Shown: in pieces, positions 24,375-32,720 of the stretch | Numbering within the stretch: position 1 is the first letter of the stretch | Layout: the number at the start of each line of letters is the position of its first letter | Assembly: GCA_035726825.1 (NCBI GenBank) | Contig: JALNTX010000002.1 | Span: 62,001-126,000, forward strand | Length of the DNA: 64,000 nucleotides | Reading direction: 5' to 3' | DNA from: Pseudocitrobacter sp913778145 | GTDB lineage: Bacteria > Pseudomonadota > Gammaproteobacteria > Enterobacterales > Enterobacteriaceae | The notes under the pieces: generated by a model | Seen by the model: only the letters and a program-made list of their open reading frames with translations | Told to the model about the DNA's origin: nothing | The model's database searches: none | Position numbers and translations under genes: made by a program

Positions 24375-25768
24375 CGCAATTTATCTCCAATCAAAAATTC
24401 CAGCGCCGCATCAAGACGAATGTGCGGAAGCGGCTGGTCAACATCCATTACCTGCGGACGAAACGCCTCAAACTGAAAACCCTGCTTATCCCAAAATGCC
24501 TGCCCCGGCAAACGCGCGGGAACTTCCCCCGGATAGACCGTGAGTGGCTGACCATCGCTAAGCCGATGCCCTCGCAATGCCGGGATTTTCTCCCCATTCA
24601 CCTCAATCAACCCGCTTTGCGTCGCCTGCACCGACGCCAGCCCCAGGCAGTCCATGGTGATGCCTTCAAAGGCCGCATTCTGCCACGCATCCTGAATCAG
24701 TTGCTGAAGCAGCGACACCATATTGCTGTGCTGATCGACGGTAACGTGATCCGCCTTAGTGGCGGCAAACAGCAGTTTGTCAATAACGGGCGCGAACAGC
24801 CGACGGAACAGCGTGCGCTGGCCGTAGTGAAAACTGTGCATTAACTGCGTTAAGGCCAAACGCATATCATTAAACGCCTGTGGGCCGCTGTTAAGCGGTT
24901 GCAGGCAATCGACTAGCACTATCTGACGGTCAAAGCGTAGAAAATGCTCTTTATAGAAGCCTTTCACCACTTTTTCGCAATAGTAGTTAAAACGCTCGCG
25001 CAGCATGCCTGCGTTGGTGTGTTTATCGGCCTGCGCCAGTTTTGCTTCGCCGACGCCATCAACATCCGGCCACGGGAAAAACTGCAGCGCGGGCGCGCCC
25101 GCCATATCGCCCGGCAGCACAAAGCGCCCCGGCTGGATAAAGTGCAGGCCTTCCTGTTTGCAGGTATGAAGATAATCGGTCCACGCCTGGGCAATCGCCG
25201 CCAGACGGTTTTCATCGGCGGGTGCCTGGGGGTCAAGCCCTTCGCACAGCTTACGCCATTTTGCTGACCACTCGCCGCGCTGCCCTTGCAGCAGCCCGGT
25301 CATCTGGCGCGACCAGCTCAGGTAATCCTGCGCCAGCATCGGTAAATCCAGTAGCCATTCGCCAGGGTAGTCGACAATTTCCAGATACAGCGTTGAGGTA
25401 TCTTTAAAGTGGCGCAATAGCGACTCATTAGAGCGAAAACGCAGCGCCAGGCGAATCTCACTCACGCCACGCGTTGGCGTCGGCCAGGTCGGCGGTTGCC
25501 CGTAAAGCTGCGCCAGCCCTTCATCGTAGGTAAAGCGCGGAATACCCATATCTCGCTGCGGCACACGCTTCACGCCAATCAGCCGTTCTTCACGCACCGC
25601 ACTCAGTAGCGGCAACCGCGCCCCGGCGTGCAGGCTTAAAAGCTGGTTTACCATCGCGGTGATAAACGCGGTTTTCCCGCTGCGGCTCAGGCCGGTAACG
25701 GCGATACGCAGGTGTCTGTCGACACCCCGATTAACCAATGCGTTGAATTCATTTTTTAGTCGCTTCAT
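24371..25768 (-). CDS. ycjX: YcjX, psp-linked P-loop NTPase (DUF463)
   Basis: A 465-aa protein with a GTPase-like P-loop near residue 28 (GLSRSGKTAFI), a switch-like motif EIVDYPGEWLLD and a possible base-specificity motif ATKAD. It belongs to the YcjX/DUF463 family, regulated with psp genes in E. coli and linked to stress responses. Here it follows pspD after a 120-bp gap that holds a terminator-like hairpin, so it may be reached by psp readthrough or by its own promoter. Length equals E. coli YcjX (465). Confidence 0.93.
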   Translation of the reverse strand: MKRLKNEFNALVNRGVDRHLRIAVTGLSRSGKTAFITAMVNQLLSLHAGARLPLLSAVREERLIGVKRVPQRDMGIPRFTYDEGLAQLYGQPPTWPTPTRGVSEIRLALRFRSNESLLRHFKDTSTLYLEIVDYPGEWLLDLPMLAQDYLSWSRQMTGLLQGQRGEWSAKWRKLCEGLDPQAPADENRLAAIAQAWTDYLHTCKQEGLHFIQPGRFVLPGDMAGAPALQFFPWPDVDGVGEAKLAQADKHTNAGMLRERFNYYCEKVVKGFYKEHFLRFDRQIVLVDCLQPLNSGPQAFNDMRLALTQLMHSFHYGQRTLFRRLFAPVIDKLLFAATKADHVTVDQHSNMVSLLQQLIQDAWQNAAFEGITMDCLGLASVQATQSGLIEVNGEKIPALRGHRLSDGQPLTVYPGEVPARLPGQAFWDKQGFQFEAFRPQVMDVDQPLPHIRLDAALEFLIGDKLR

Positions 25769-25859
25769 AGCGGTTCCATTATGCCCTGAAGGAAAAACGT
25801 ATTAGGTAGATATTACATGAGGGTGACAGGGAAAGATGTAAAAACTCAGCGTAAACAAT

Positions 25860-25881
25860 GGGCACAACCTCTGTTGTGCCG
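25860..25881 (-). terminator. Hairpin after pspD
   Basis: GGCACAAC (25861-25868) pairs with GTTGTGCC (25873-25880) just beyond the pspD stop. On the minus strand it is followed by CATTGTTTACG, a modest U tract, so partial termination is likely before ycjX. Confidence 0.65.
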
Positions 25882-25892
25882 CTTCGTTTGCA

Positions 25893-26117
25893 TTACTGTC
25901 GGCTGTAGCGCTTGGACAGTTTCGACGCCGCGCGGCTCAATAATGGCTCCAGCGCCACGGCCAGCAGCATCTTCAATGGACGACGGGCGACGGATTTCAC
26001 CGCCCAGCCAGCAACCCCTGCCGGGCCGTAACGTAACGCGGTCAGAAGCACCAGCTTACCTGCGATTTTCAAGCCGGGTTTTACCTGTTGCCCGGCGCGT
26101 TGCCAGCGATTATTCAT
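25893..26117 (-). CDS. pspD: PspD, phage shock protein D
   Basis: A 74-aa protein with one hydrophobic central segment (LVLLTALRYGPAGVAGWAV) and a basic C terminus. Peripheral inner-membrane location is reported in E. coli, and the precise role is unclear. ATG 26117 (MNNRWQ) follows GAGGA at good spacing and matches the E. coli start; the earlier codon at 26129 would run into pspC. It is the last gene of the psp operon here, because pspE, which follows in E. coli and Salmonella, is missing. Confidence 0.92.
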   Translation of the reverse strand: MNNRWQRAGQQVKPGLKIAGKLVLLTALRYGPAGVAGWAVKSVARRPLKMLLAVALEPLLSRAASKLSKRYSRQ

Positions 26118-26129
26118 GAGTATCCTCAA

Positions 26130-26486
26130 TTACAGTTGACGAAAACGACTACGCAGCGAAAAGGTATCGGACGTCACGTAACGTTCCATCTCGCGCAGAC
26201 GTTGTTCACCTGCGGCAAGTTGCGCATCCACCGCATCCAGCAATTCACCGCTGGTGGGGCTATGCGCATCGCCCATCGCGCCTTCCGGCATCGGATCAAG
26301 CGCGAACGTTAAAATGATGTAGGCGACGACCACAAAGAAAAACAGGCCAAATATCATCGCCAGCACGGTAATAATCCGCACCAGTTTTACCGGCACGTCC
26401 AGGTAGTGCGCGATACCTGCGCAAACCCCTTTCACCATGCCTTGCTGAGGAATACGCCACAGTTTTTTATTAAAATCTAAGGCCAT
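26130..26486 (-). CDS. pspC: PspC, membrane regulator of the phage shock response
   Basis: A 118-aa inner-membrane protein. It has the PspC domain at the N terminus (WRIPQQGMVKGVCAGIAHYL), a membrane helix (ITVLAMIFGLFFFVVVAYII) and a cytoplasmic/periplasmic tail with a leucine-rich heptad stretch (LLDAVDAQLAAGEQRL). With PspB it senses secretin mislocalisation or membrane damage and releases PspA from PspF. The start codon shares one base with the pspB stop (TAATG). Confidence 0.95.
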   Translation of the reverse strand: MALDFNKKLWRIPQQGMVKGVCAGIAHYLDVPVKLVRIITVLAMIFGLFFFVVVAYIILTFALDPMPEGAMGDAHSPTSGELLDAVDAQLAAGEQRLREMERYVTSDTFSLRSRFRQL

Positions 26487-26710
26487 TATTTATCCCTCCA
26501 GTTTGGATGTTCGGCATCGAGAATGGCTTCCAGCGCCTGAATGCGTTCGCGCATACGCTGGGCATCGTCGGTAAGCCGTAAAAGACGCTGCTGCTCATTT
26601 TGCGTTAATCCACTGCTGCGCGAGCGGTTACTGTAGTGCAGCCAAATCCACACCGGCAGAACAAAAAGCACAAACAACGTCAGCGGGATGGCAAGAAAAA
26701 GCGCGCTCAT
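26486..26710 (-). CDS. pspB: PspB, phage shock protein B
   Basis: A 74-aa protein. It has an N-terminal membrane helix (FLAIPLTLFVLFVLPVWIWL) and a cytoplasmic leucine-zipper-like coiled coil (LLRLTDDAQRMRERIQALE). It partners with PspC in signalling to PspA. Length equals E. coli PspB. It lies 51 bp after pspA in the operon. Confidence 0.96.
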   Translation of the reverse strand: MSALFLAIPLTLFVLFVLPVWIWLHYSNRSRSSGLTQNEQQRLLRLTDDAQRMRERIQALEAILDAEHPNWRDK

Positions 26711-26761
26711 AGGTACTCCTTACAATGATGAGCAGCGGCACGCCACGTGCCGCCTGAATAA

Positions 26762-27430
26762 TTATTGGTTGTCCTGCTTCATTTTGGCTTTCAGCTGCGC
26801 CAGTTGTTCACTGATTTCATCATCAGCTTTCAGCTCGGCAAATTGCTGATCCAGCGACGGTTGTTTGCCGAAACGGTGGCTCTCGGCTTCCGCTTCCATA
26901 TGGTCGATACGGCGTTCAAACGATTCAAAACGCGCCATCGCCTGATCGAGTTTACCGCTGTCTAACTGACGACGCACATCGCGGGAAGAGTTTGCCGCCT
27001 GGTGACGCAGTGCAAGCGCCTGCTGACGGGCACGCGTTTCGCTCAGTTTATTTTCCAGCTCGCCAATCTCTTTCTTCATGCGTGCCAGGGTTTCGTCCAC
27101 CAGGGTAATTTCATGTTCCAGAGTGGTGATTAAATCGGTCAGCTTCTGCTTTTCGATCAATGCCGCACGCGCCAGATCTTCTTTCTCTTTACGCAGCGCC
27201 AGTTCAGCTTTTTCCTGCCATTCGGCCTGCTGTGCAAAAGCTTTTTCAACGCGACGCGTCAGATCTTTTTTCTCTGCCAGCGCACGCGCCGACGTAGAAC
27301 GAACTTCCACCAGCGTGTCTTCCATTTCCTGAATCATCAAACGCACCAGCTTTTGCGGGTCTTCCGCTTTCTCCAGCAGGGAGTTGATGTTGGCATTCAC
27401 GATGTCGGCAAAACGAGAAAAGATACCCAT
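26762..27430 (-). CDS. pspA: PspA, phage shock effector and PspF inhibitor
   Basis: A 222-aa coiled-coil protein of the PspA/IM30/ESCRT-III type. It has the N-terminal amphipathic helix MGIFSRFADIVNANINSLL that binds stressed membrane, followed by long heptad helices. Free PspA inhibits the AAA+ activator PspF; membrane-bound PspA forms scaffolds that limit proton leak. It is the first gene after the sigma-54 promoter. Length equals E. coli (222). Confidence 0.97.
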   Translation of the reverse strand: MGIFSRFADIVNANINSLLEKAEDPQKLVRLMIQEMEDTLVEVRSTSARALAEKKDLTRRVEKAFAQQAEWQEKAELALRKEKEDLARAALIEKQKLTDLITTLEHEITLVDETLARMKKEIGELENKLSETRARQQALALRHQAANSSRDVRRQLDSGKLDQAMARFESFERRIDHMEAEAESHRFGKQPSLDQQFAELKADDEISEQLAQLKAKMKQDNQ

Positions 27431-27481
27431 AATATAGTCCTCATAATTTCTGTTTTAGGCATTAGCCTGCTGTAGAGTTAA

Positions 27482-27498
27482 TACAATTCGCGTGCCAA
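27482..27498 (-). promoter_or_regulatory. Sigma-54 promoter of pspABCD
   Basis: The minus strand reads TTGGCACGCGAATTGTA, matching the sigma-54 consensus TTGGCAC-N5-TTGCA (-24/-12) with one change, 51 bases before pspA. Upstream AATCAACAGGATA resembles an IHF site, which would bend the DNA to bring PspF to the polymerase. Confidence 0.88.
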
Positions 27499-27596
27499 CT
27501 TTGTATCCTGTTGATTATACTAAAGGTGATTGAAATTTATGCGCTTTAGTCGTAGAGTGAATTAGCGAATTACACTAACAAGTGGTCAATTTCATC

Positions 27597-28571
27597 ATGG
27601 CAGAATACAAAGACAATCTTCTCGGCGAAGCTAACCGCTTTCTGGAAGTCCTGGAGCAGGTTTCACGCCTCGCGCCACTCGATAAACCGGTGTTGATCAT
27701 CGGTGAACGCGGTACGGGTAAGGAGTTGATTGCTAACCGTTTACATTATCTCTCCTCCTGTTGGCAGGGGCCGTTTATCTCACTTAACTGTGCGGCGCTA
27801 AATGAAAACCTGCTCGATTCGGAATTATTCGGCCATGAAGCAGGCGCGTTTACCGGCGCGCAAAAGCGACATCCGGGGCGTTTTGAACGCGCTGATGGCG
27901 GCACACTGTTTCTCGATGAACTGGCGACCGCGCCCATGCTGGTGCAGGAAAAGCTGCTGCGCGTGATTGAATATGGCGAGCTGGAGCGCGTCGGCGGCAG
28001 CCAGCCGCTGCAGGTTAATGTGCGTCTGGTGTGCGCCACCAATGCTGATTTACCGCAGATGGTAGAAGACGGCACGTTCCGCGCCGACCTACTTGACCGG
28101 TTAGCCTTTGACGTCGTCCAGCTCCCGCCGCTGCGCGAGCGCCAGAGCGATATCATGCTGATGGCAAACCACTTCGCGATTCAGATGTGCCGTGAACTCG
28201 GGATGCCGCTGTTTCCAGGTTTCACCGAACACGCCCGTGAAACACTGATGGGCTACCGCTGGCCGGGGAATATTCGCGAATTGAAGAACGTTGTGGAGCG
28301 TTCGGTCTACCGGCATGGCAGCAGCGACATTCCACTCAACGATATTATTATCGATCCGTTCCAACGGCGAAGTGAGCCACAAGGAACGGAAAAAAGCAGC
28401 CAGAACGCGCCGGAATTACCGCTCGATTTGCGCCAGTTTCAACTTGAACAGGAAAAAGATTTGCTTGAAAAAAGTTTGCAGCAGGCGAAGTTTAATCAGA
28501 AACAGGCGGCAGAATTGCTGGGGCTTACTTACCACCAGTTACGGGCCTTACTGAAGAAACACCAGCTTTAA
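27597..28571 (+). CDS. pspF: PspF, sigma-54 activator of the psp operon
   Basis: A 324-aa bacterial enhancer-binding protein without a receiver domain. It shows Walker A GERGTGKE, the sigma-54 contact loop GAFTGA, Walker B GGTLFLDELA and a C-terminal Fis-type helix-turn-helix (FNQKQAAELLGLTYHQLRAL). Its start is ATG 27597 (MAEYKDN), as in E. coli; the open frame reaches five codons further upstream without support. It is divergent from pspA over a shared 166-bp control region. Its last 47 bases are overlapped by an antisense phosphatase gene. Confidence 0.96.
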   Translation: MAEYKDNLLGEANRFLEVLEQVSRLAPLDKPVLIIGERGTGKELIANRLHYLSSCWQGPFISLNCAALNENLLDSELFGHEAGAFTGAQKRHPGRFERADGGTLFLDELATAPMLVQEKLLRVIEYGELERVGGSQPLQVNVRLVCATNADLPQMVEDGTFRADLLDRLAFDVVQLPPLRERQSDIMLMANHFAIQMCRELGMPLFPGFTEHARETLMGYRWPGNIRELKNVVERSVYRHGSSDIPLNDIIIDPFQRRSEPQGTEKSSQNAPELPLDLRQFQLEQEKDLLEKSLQQAKFNQKQAAELLGLTYHQLRALLKKHQL

Positions 28572-29229
28572 CACGATGCTGAACCTGAATGAGCGTGAGG
28601 TTGCCGCAAAACACCGCACCCGTATCAATGTAGAGCTGATTGGCGGATTTAAAGGGCTTACGCACAGGCGTATGGCCGAAGAAAAACTGTTCTGCCCCGC
28701 CTATCAAACTCATGGTGCCGCGTTGGGCGCGATTGATACGCTGGCGGTTCCACAGCACCTGAAAAGGGTCAACCGGTTTGTTAAAGGCATAATGGTCATC
28801 CGGGTAGTCCGCGTGGCAGATAACCATTTTTCTATCCCCGGTCACCACTTCGATAATCAACGGTAATTCGGCAATACGATACAGCAGCGTTTTCACGCAA
28901 TTTTGCTCGTCCACATTAAGGCCAAAATACCATCCGCCACCGTTTGCCACCCAAAGATTTGCGTGCCCCCTCCCCTCCAGCGCGTCCAGCATCATTTCCT
29001 CATGATTGCCCCGGACCGCCCGGAACCAGGGTTGATTCAGTAACATCAGGCACTCTACATCTTCACTTCCCCGATCGATTAAATCACCCACCGAAATCAA
29101 TAGATCCTGCATGGGCTGGAATGCCACGCGGTCAAGATGTTGCATCAGGAGCGTGTAGCAACCGTGGAGATCGCCGACAACCCAGATATTTTGCCAAAGA
29201 TCACCATGAATACGTTGATAGAAACTCAT
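28525..29229 (-). CDS. PphA/PrpA-like Ser/Thr protein phosphatase
   Basis: A 234-aa metallophosphatase of the PPP family. It has GDLHGC, GDLIDRG, GNHEEM, the His in ICHADYPDDH and FFGHTPVR, all metal or phosphate ligands in order. E. coli PphA (218 aa) and PphB are the closest known types, acting on misfolded-protein or envelope stress signals. The C terminus carries about 17 residues beyond the usual end (TLIQVQ), and that extension is what overlaps pspF. ATG 29229 follows AGGAAG; a GTG two codons earlier is less likely. The orthologue cannot be fixed from sequence alone. Confidence 0.85.
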   Translation of the reverse strand: MSFYQRIHGDLWQNIWVVGDLHGCYTLLMQHLDRVAFQPMQDLLISVGDLIDRGSEDVECLMLLNQPWFRAVRGNHEEMMLDALEGRGHANLWVANGGGWYFGLNVDEQNCVKTLLYRIAELPLIIEVVTGDRKMVICHADYPDDHYAFNKPVDPFQVLWNRQRINRAQRGTMSLIGGAEQFFFGHTPVRKPFKSANQLYIDTGAVFCGNLTLIQVQHRVKAGVSSVRPVTGGK

Positions 29230-29455
29230 AATCACTTCCTGAAGCCATCAGTGAGATAAGAAAAGGTGTTAGGTTAAGTTTAGGTGAGTTGATTGCGAAT
29301 GTGGGGAATATCGTCATATAATGTCAGACCATCCTCTTTATGGATATTTATTCATCGCCGAGCGCTAATTTGGCACAAATATCACATCCTTTTTTTGACT
29401 CCCCGCACAGAATTTATTAGCATCTCAGCTGTAAAAATACACCCCCATTGAAAGT

Positions 29456-30949
29456 ATGAAATTAAAGAAAAAAGTCTCGTTCACTAAATCTTTAAATGTT
29501 GTGTTTTCCAGTCTGCTATTCACACTCACCATTGCCAGCGGGATGATTGCTTATCATCAGTGGATTGACATTAAAAAGGCCTGTGTCTCATTCTCAAAGA
29601 AATACGTGACGGTTTTAGAAAATATTATCGATGAGAGGCTTGCCAACAGTGAAACATCGCTGAAACTCATTACGGAAACCATATGCAACCATTCTGATAT
29701 CAGCTCGCGAAGGTTCAATAAATGGTTGAGCAGCCAGCTGTACATTCTTCCTGATGTTACAGGATTGAACATTCTTGACGCGCAAGGTAATTACACGCGA
29801 ATTCCTATGCTGAATGAAAATAATACGCCAATCAGAGGATTCGATCCTAAGTCGCGCCCATGGTATCAGATGACGACCAGCTACTCTGAAAAGACGTCTT
29901 TCACCCAACCCTATAACGACTATATTTCAGGCAGAAGGATTGTTTCTGTATCATTACCCTTTTTTGACAGTGATGCAGTGATTAACGGCGTCGTCGCCTT
30001 TGATATTGACCTCTCGTTTGTTAACCAGTCACTCGGAAGTATTGATCCGCCAATCCCCGGCAATAATTTCATTTTGGCGGAAAATGGTGAACAAATCACA
30101 GATAAAGTCACCATGCCAAATATCGAAAAGAATGTACAACTGCTCACGCGAGCAATCTGGAAAAGTGGCTCATTTTTTAGCCAGGAGGATGACGCCTATT
30201 ATTTTTACAAGAAAATAGATAATCCTGCATGGGTGGTATTTTATAAAGTCACAAGACAAAACATGAATATCACCATTATTGAAATGAATACAAAAATTTA
30301 TTATTTTGTTACGCTCTCGTTACTGATTATCTGCTTCGCCTGGTGGGCTATCATATCGGTGATGAACACAACATTAACTAATATCGCATCCAGTATACGA
30401 TACGGGCGATTTGATGAAGAAGACTCGTCAAAGATTTTGGCGCTGGAGATTGAAAACAATATCTCACGTATAGAAGACATTTCATCAAAAGCAACAACTG
30501 ACGGTCTAACCGGCTTGCTCAATCGCAGAATATTCGACCAACACCTGGAGGCGTTCAGTTATAAGTCTGATTCTTGTTTAGCCCTTCTGGATATCGATAA
30601 TTTTAAGACCATCAACGACACATATGGTCATACCGTCGGCGATCGGGTACTTAAAACGATTGCGAAGCTTGCAAGAAAATATGAAACGGATACCATAAAG
30701 TTCTATCGCTATGGTGGAGAAGAAATCGCCGCCCTGTTCGATGGCATCAATATTAATGCAGCAAACTCTATTATTGAATCGTTGCGCATAGACATATCGG
30801 CAAAGAAATACAGTGAGAGTAATCTTCATACTACGGTAAGCGGTGGTATCGTTACCTTTGACAACAAAACGGGCATATACGCGCTTGAAGCTGTCGATAA
30901 AATGCTCTACCAGGCCAAAAAGAGCGGTAAAAACACGATAAAACGATAA
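29456..30949 (+). CDS. dCache-GGDEF diguanylate cyclase
   Basis: A 497-aa membrane protein. There is a first membrane helix near 15-35, a periplasmic double-Cache sensor (GFDPKSRPWYQMT, then GVVAFDIDLSFVNQSLG), a second helix near 280-305 (YYFVTLSLLIICFAWWAI) and a GGDEF domain (TTDGLTGLLNRRIFDQHL). The signature reads GGEEI (residues 420-424), an unusual Ile at the last position. No RxxD inhibitory site precedes it. Cyclase activity is plausible because the metal-binding Asp and Glu residues are kept. The gene is AT-rich relative to the core genome, and it starts a small accessory island after the psp locus. Confidence 0.88.
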   Translation: MKLKKKVSFTKSLNVVFSSLLFTLTIASGMIAYHQWIDIKKACVSFSKKYVTVLENIIDERLANSETSLKLITETICNHSDISSRRFNKWLSSQLYILPDVTGLNILDAQGNYTRIPMLNENNTPIRGFDPKSRPWYQMTTSYSEKTSFTQPYNDYISGRRIVSVSLPFFDSDAVINGVVAFDIDLSFVNQSLGSIDPPIPGNNFILAENGEQITDKVTMPNIEKNVQLLTRAIWKSGSFFSQEDDAYYFYKKIDNPAWVVFYKVTRQNMNITIIEMNTKIYYFVTLSLLIICFAWWAIISVMNTTLTNIASSIRYGRFDEEDSSKILALEIENNISRIEDISSKATTDGLTGLLNRRIFDQHLEAFSYKSDSCLALLDIDNFKTINDTYGHTVGDRVLKTIAKLARKYETDTIKFYRYGGEEIAALFDGININAANSIIESLRIDISAKKYSESNLHTTVSGGIVTFDNKTGIYALEAVDKMLYQAKKSGKNTIKR

Positions 30950-31004
30950 AGAGTTACAAGCGTTCAAACATCTTAACATTTACGCTTTTTACGAGTGATG
31001 AGTT

Positions 31005-31364
31005 ATGCGAAAGTTAGTCCTGTTATTAAATTTACTCTTCGTCACGCCCTTCGTCCGGGCCATTAACATAGATGATGCTTTTATCTCGCTTCAGTGTCCG
31101 CTACGTGGAAACGTCGAAGTCATCCTTCATCATTATCTCCACACGCAGGAACGCTGGGGAAAAGATGAGTTTGAAACCGGGGGCGGTCATATAATTGAAG
31201 GTTCAAAAACCATATTTGAGTTCGCCAACCTTGATCAAATGATTTATGATCGAAACAGTGGTAGCTTTATGTTTTGGTATCAGGATCTGCATAAACTTGT
31301 TCGATGCCAGTTGCTGGGACTGGGGGATAACTACCCTGTCCCATTGCCGATAATACATGAATAG
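31005..31364 (+). CDS. Secreted protein of unknown function (119 aa)
   Basis: A 119-aa protein with a clear Sec signal peptide (cleavage expected after PFVRA). The mature chain has two cysteines (SLQCPLRG and LVRCQLLG) that could form a disulfide. It ends in a Pro-rich tail (NYPVPLPIIHE). It is not recognised. It lies 55 bp after the dCache-GGDEF gene in the same direction, so the cyclase and this periplasmic protein may be co-expressed, perhaps with the protein as a sensor partner. Confidence 0.65.
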   Translation: MRKLVLLLNLLFVTPFVRAINIDDAFISLQCPLRGNVEVILHHYLHTQERWGKDEFETGGGHIIEGSKTIFEFANLDQMIYDRNSGSFMFWYQDLHKLVRCQLLGLGDNYPVPLPIIHE

Positions 31365-31382
31365 TCAAAACAGGTCGTTAGT

Positions 31383-31622
31383 ATGCAAATGGATAAAGTG
31401 ACATTGATGGCAAACTGCCTCTACCGGTGTGGATTGATACATGACGTGACGCTGTGTGAGAATGAGATCAGGGCCTATCTTGATGAACATGGTCAGTGCA
31501 TATCATTTGCGCAATGGAATAAGCTTCTCCCAAGCGATCTTGTTACCGAAATGTTACATGCGTCGACGACATTGGATGAAAAGACCCTGCCGAGCTTTAT
31601 AAATAGATTATGGGATTTATAG
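31383..31622 (+). CDS. Small helical protein of unknown function (79 aa)
   Basis: A 79-aa cytoplasmic protein made mostly of helices (LMANCLYRCGLIHDV, LVTEMLHASTTLDEK). It starts 18 bp after the preceding stop. Size and helix pattern are loosely like the YcgZ/YmgA connector proteins that tune Rcs and biofilm signalling, but I see no diagnostic motif and make no assignment. It is convergent with the next small gene, with stops six bases apart. A second ATG two codons in is possible. Confidence 0.55.
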   Translation: MQMDKVTLMANCLYRCGLIHDVTLCENEIRAYLDEHGQCISFAQWNKLLPSDLVTEMLHASTTLDEKTLPSFINRLWDL

Positions 31623-31628
31623 ATCTTA

Positions 31629-31856
31629 TTATTCGCTTTCAAGCTGACCCACGACCTGTAAATCACGAAGATAAACAGAGAGATCTCCAAGTAAAATACG
31701 AAGCGTTTCCACATCCGCGCAGTCATTGCTGAGTATCTCATCTATTCTGCTGCGCAACGCGACAATACCGCCAGAAAAATTCTTTACCCCATTTTCCAGG
31801 AGGTATAGTCTTCTCTTCTCCTGCACGTAAATGTCTTCGCGGGCGTCGATGCTCAT
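31629..31856 (-). CDS. Small helical protein of unknown function (75 aa)
   Basis: A 75-aa protein: YVQEKRRLYLLENGV, then helix GGIVALRSRIDEILSN, then VETLRILLGDLSVYLRDLQ. The two-helix hairpin is loosely like the AriR/YmgB fold of biofilm connector proteins, a weak similarity by eye only. ATG 31856 is chosen because the longer frame from 31892 starts with a poor GTG and a Phe-rich stretch. It is downstream of, and in the same direction as, the AraC-type gene. Confidence 0.5.
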   Translation of the reverse strand: MSIDAREDIYVQEKRRLYLLENGVKNFSGGIVALRSRIDEILSNDCADVETLRILLGDLSVYLRDLQVVGQLESE

Positions 31857-31934
31857 GCTCTTAACTGTTTTTCTATTTATAAAAAAACACACTTTTGATG
31901 TTCCTCTCGATCCTTTTTTCTAACGCAGTCACTG

Positions 31935-32720
31935 TTATAAATTTGTAGTGTGTTGTAAACAAGGTACCCGATATTCACTGATAATAATTTCACCTGCCTG
32001 ATTAGCTTTTAGCTTGACTACGTCTGGTGCCCTAAGGCGTGTAATCCCCAATGAGGGTAATAGTCCCGCATAAATGACACTTTGGATCTGAGATAGATTT
32101 GTAATGTTTTCATTGAGAGCGATTGAGATCCAATCGAGTTTATCCCCTTGTTGATTCTCTTGCGCACATAATGAATAAGACAGCATAACCTCACTATTAG
32201 TCGTAAATGTCTCATCATATTTAACATTTTTAATGAGCATTGAAAATATTCCCCCAGGTAGAATATTTTGCGTAATCTCGTTAAGATTAACGCTGCTCAT
32301 GATGGGTTTTTCAATGCAACAACGTACTAACCGGCAATCCAGTTTGGCCACGCGCGCCAGATAATCATAGCGTGGGATCATATTTTCAAAAGGCCATTCA
32401 TCCTGTTTGCGAAAAGTAACAGGAGTAACATTAAAGTTACGACGGAATGCCGCAATAAAGGATGCAGCAGAATCGAAGCCAAACCACTGGGCGATATCTT
32501 TTACGGGATGCCCGGTAATTCTTAAGGCGATAGCTGCACCAGAAAGCCGTCTTAAACGACTATAGGTGCCGATACTTAAGGCTGTTTTTTGTTTGAAAAA
32601 ACGTTGTAAATGCCTTCTGGAGAACCCTGATTTTTCGGTTATTTCTTCAATCTTGAGATTATGATATTTATTGTTTTCAATCCACGCAGCCATATCGCTG
32701 ACAATACTTTCATAACGCAT
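31935..32720 (-). CDS. AraC/XylS-family regulator with N-terminal DNA-binding domain
   Basis: A 261-aa regulator. Two helix-turn-helix motifs are at the N terminus (IEEITEKSGFSRRHLQRFF, and VKDIAQWFGFDSAASFIAAF with FNVTPVTFRK), as in MarA, SoxS and Rob. A C-terminal domain of about 150 residues of unknown ligand type follows. This layout resembles Rob, though the second domain is not clearly the GyrI-like fold. ATG 32720 is preferred over a GTG two codons earlier. Its neighbours are the small unknown genes, which it may control. Confidence 0.82.
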   Translation of the reverse strand: MRYESIVSDMAAWIENNKYHNLKIEEITEKSGFSRRHLQRFFKQKTALSIGTYSRLRRLSGAAIALRITGHPVKDIAQWFGFDSAASFIAAFRRNFNVTPVTFRKQDEWPFENMIPRYDYLARVAKLDCRLVRCCIEKPIMSSVNLNEITQNILPGGIFSMLIKNVKYDETFTTNSEVMLSYSLCAQENQQGDKLDWISIALNENITNLSQIQSVIYAGLLPSLGITRLRAPDVVKLKANQAGEIIISEYRVPCLQHTTNL

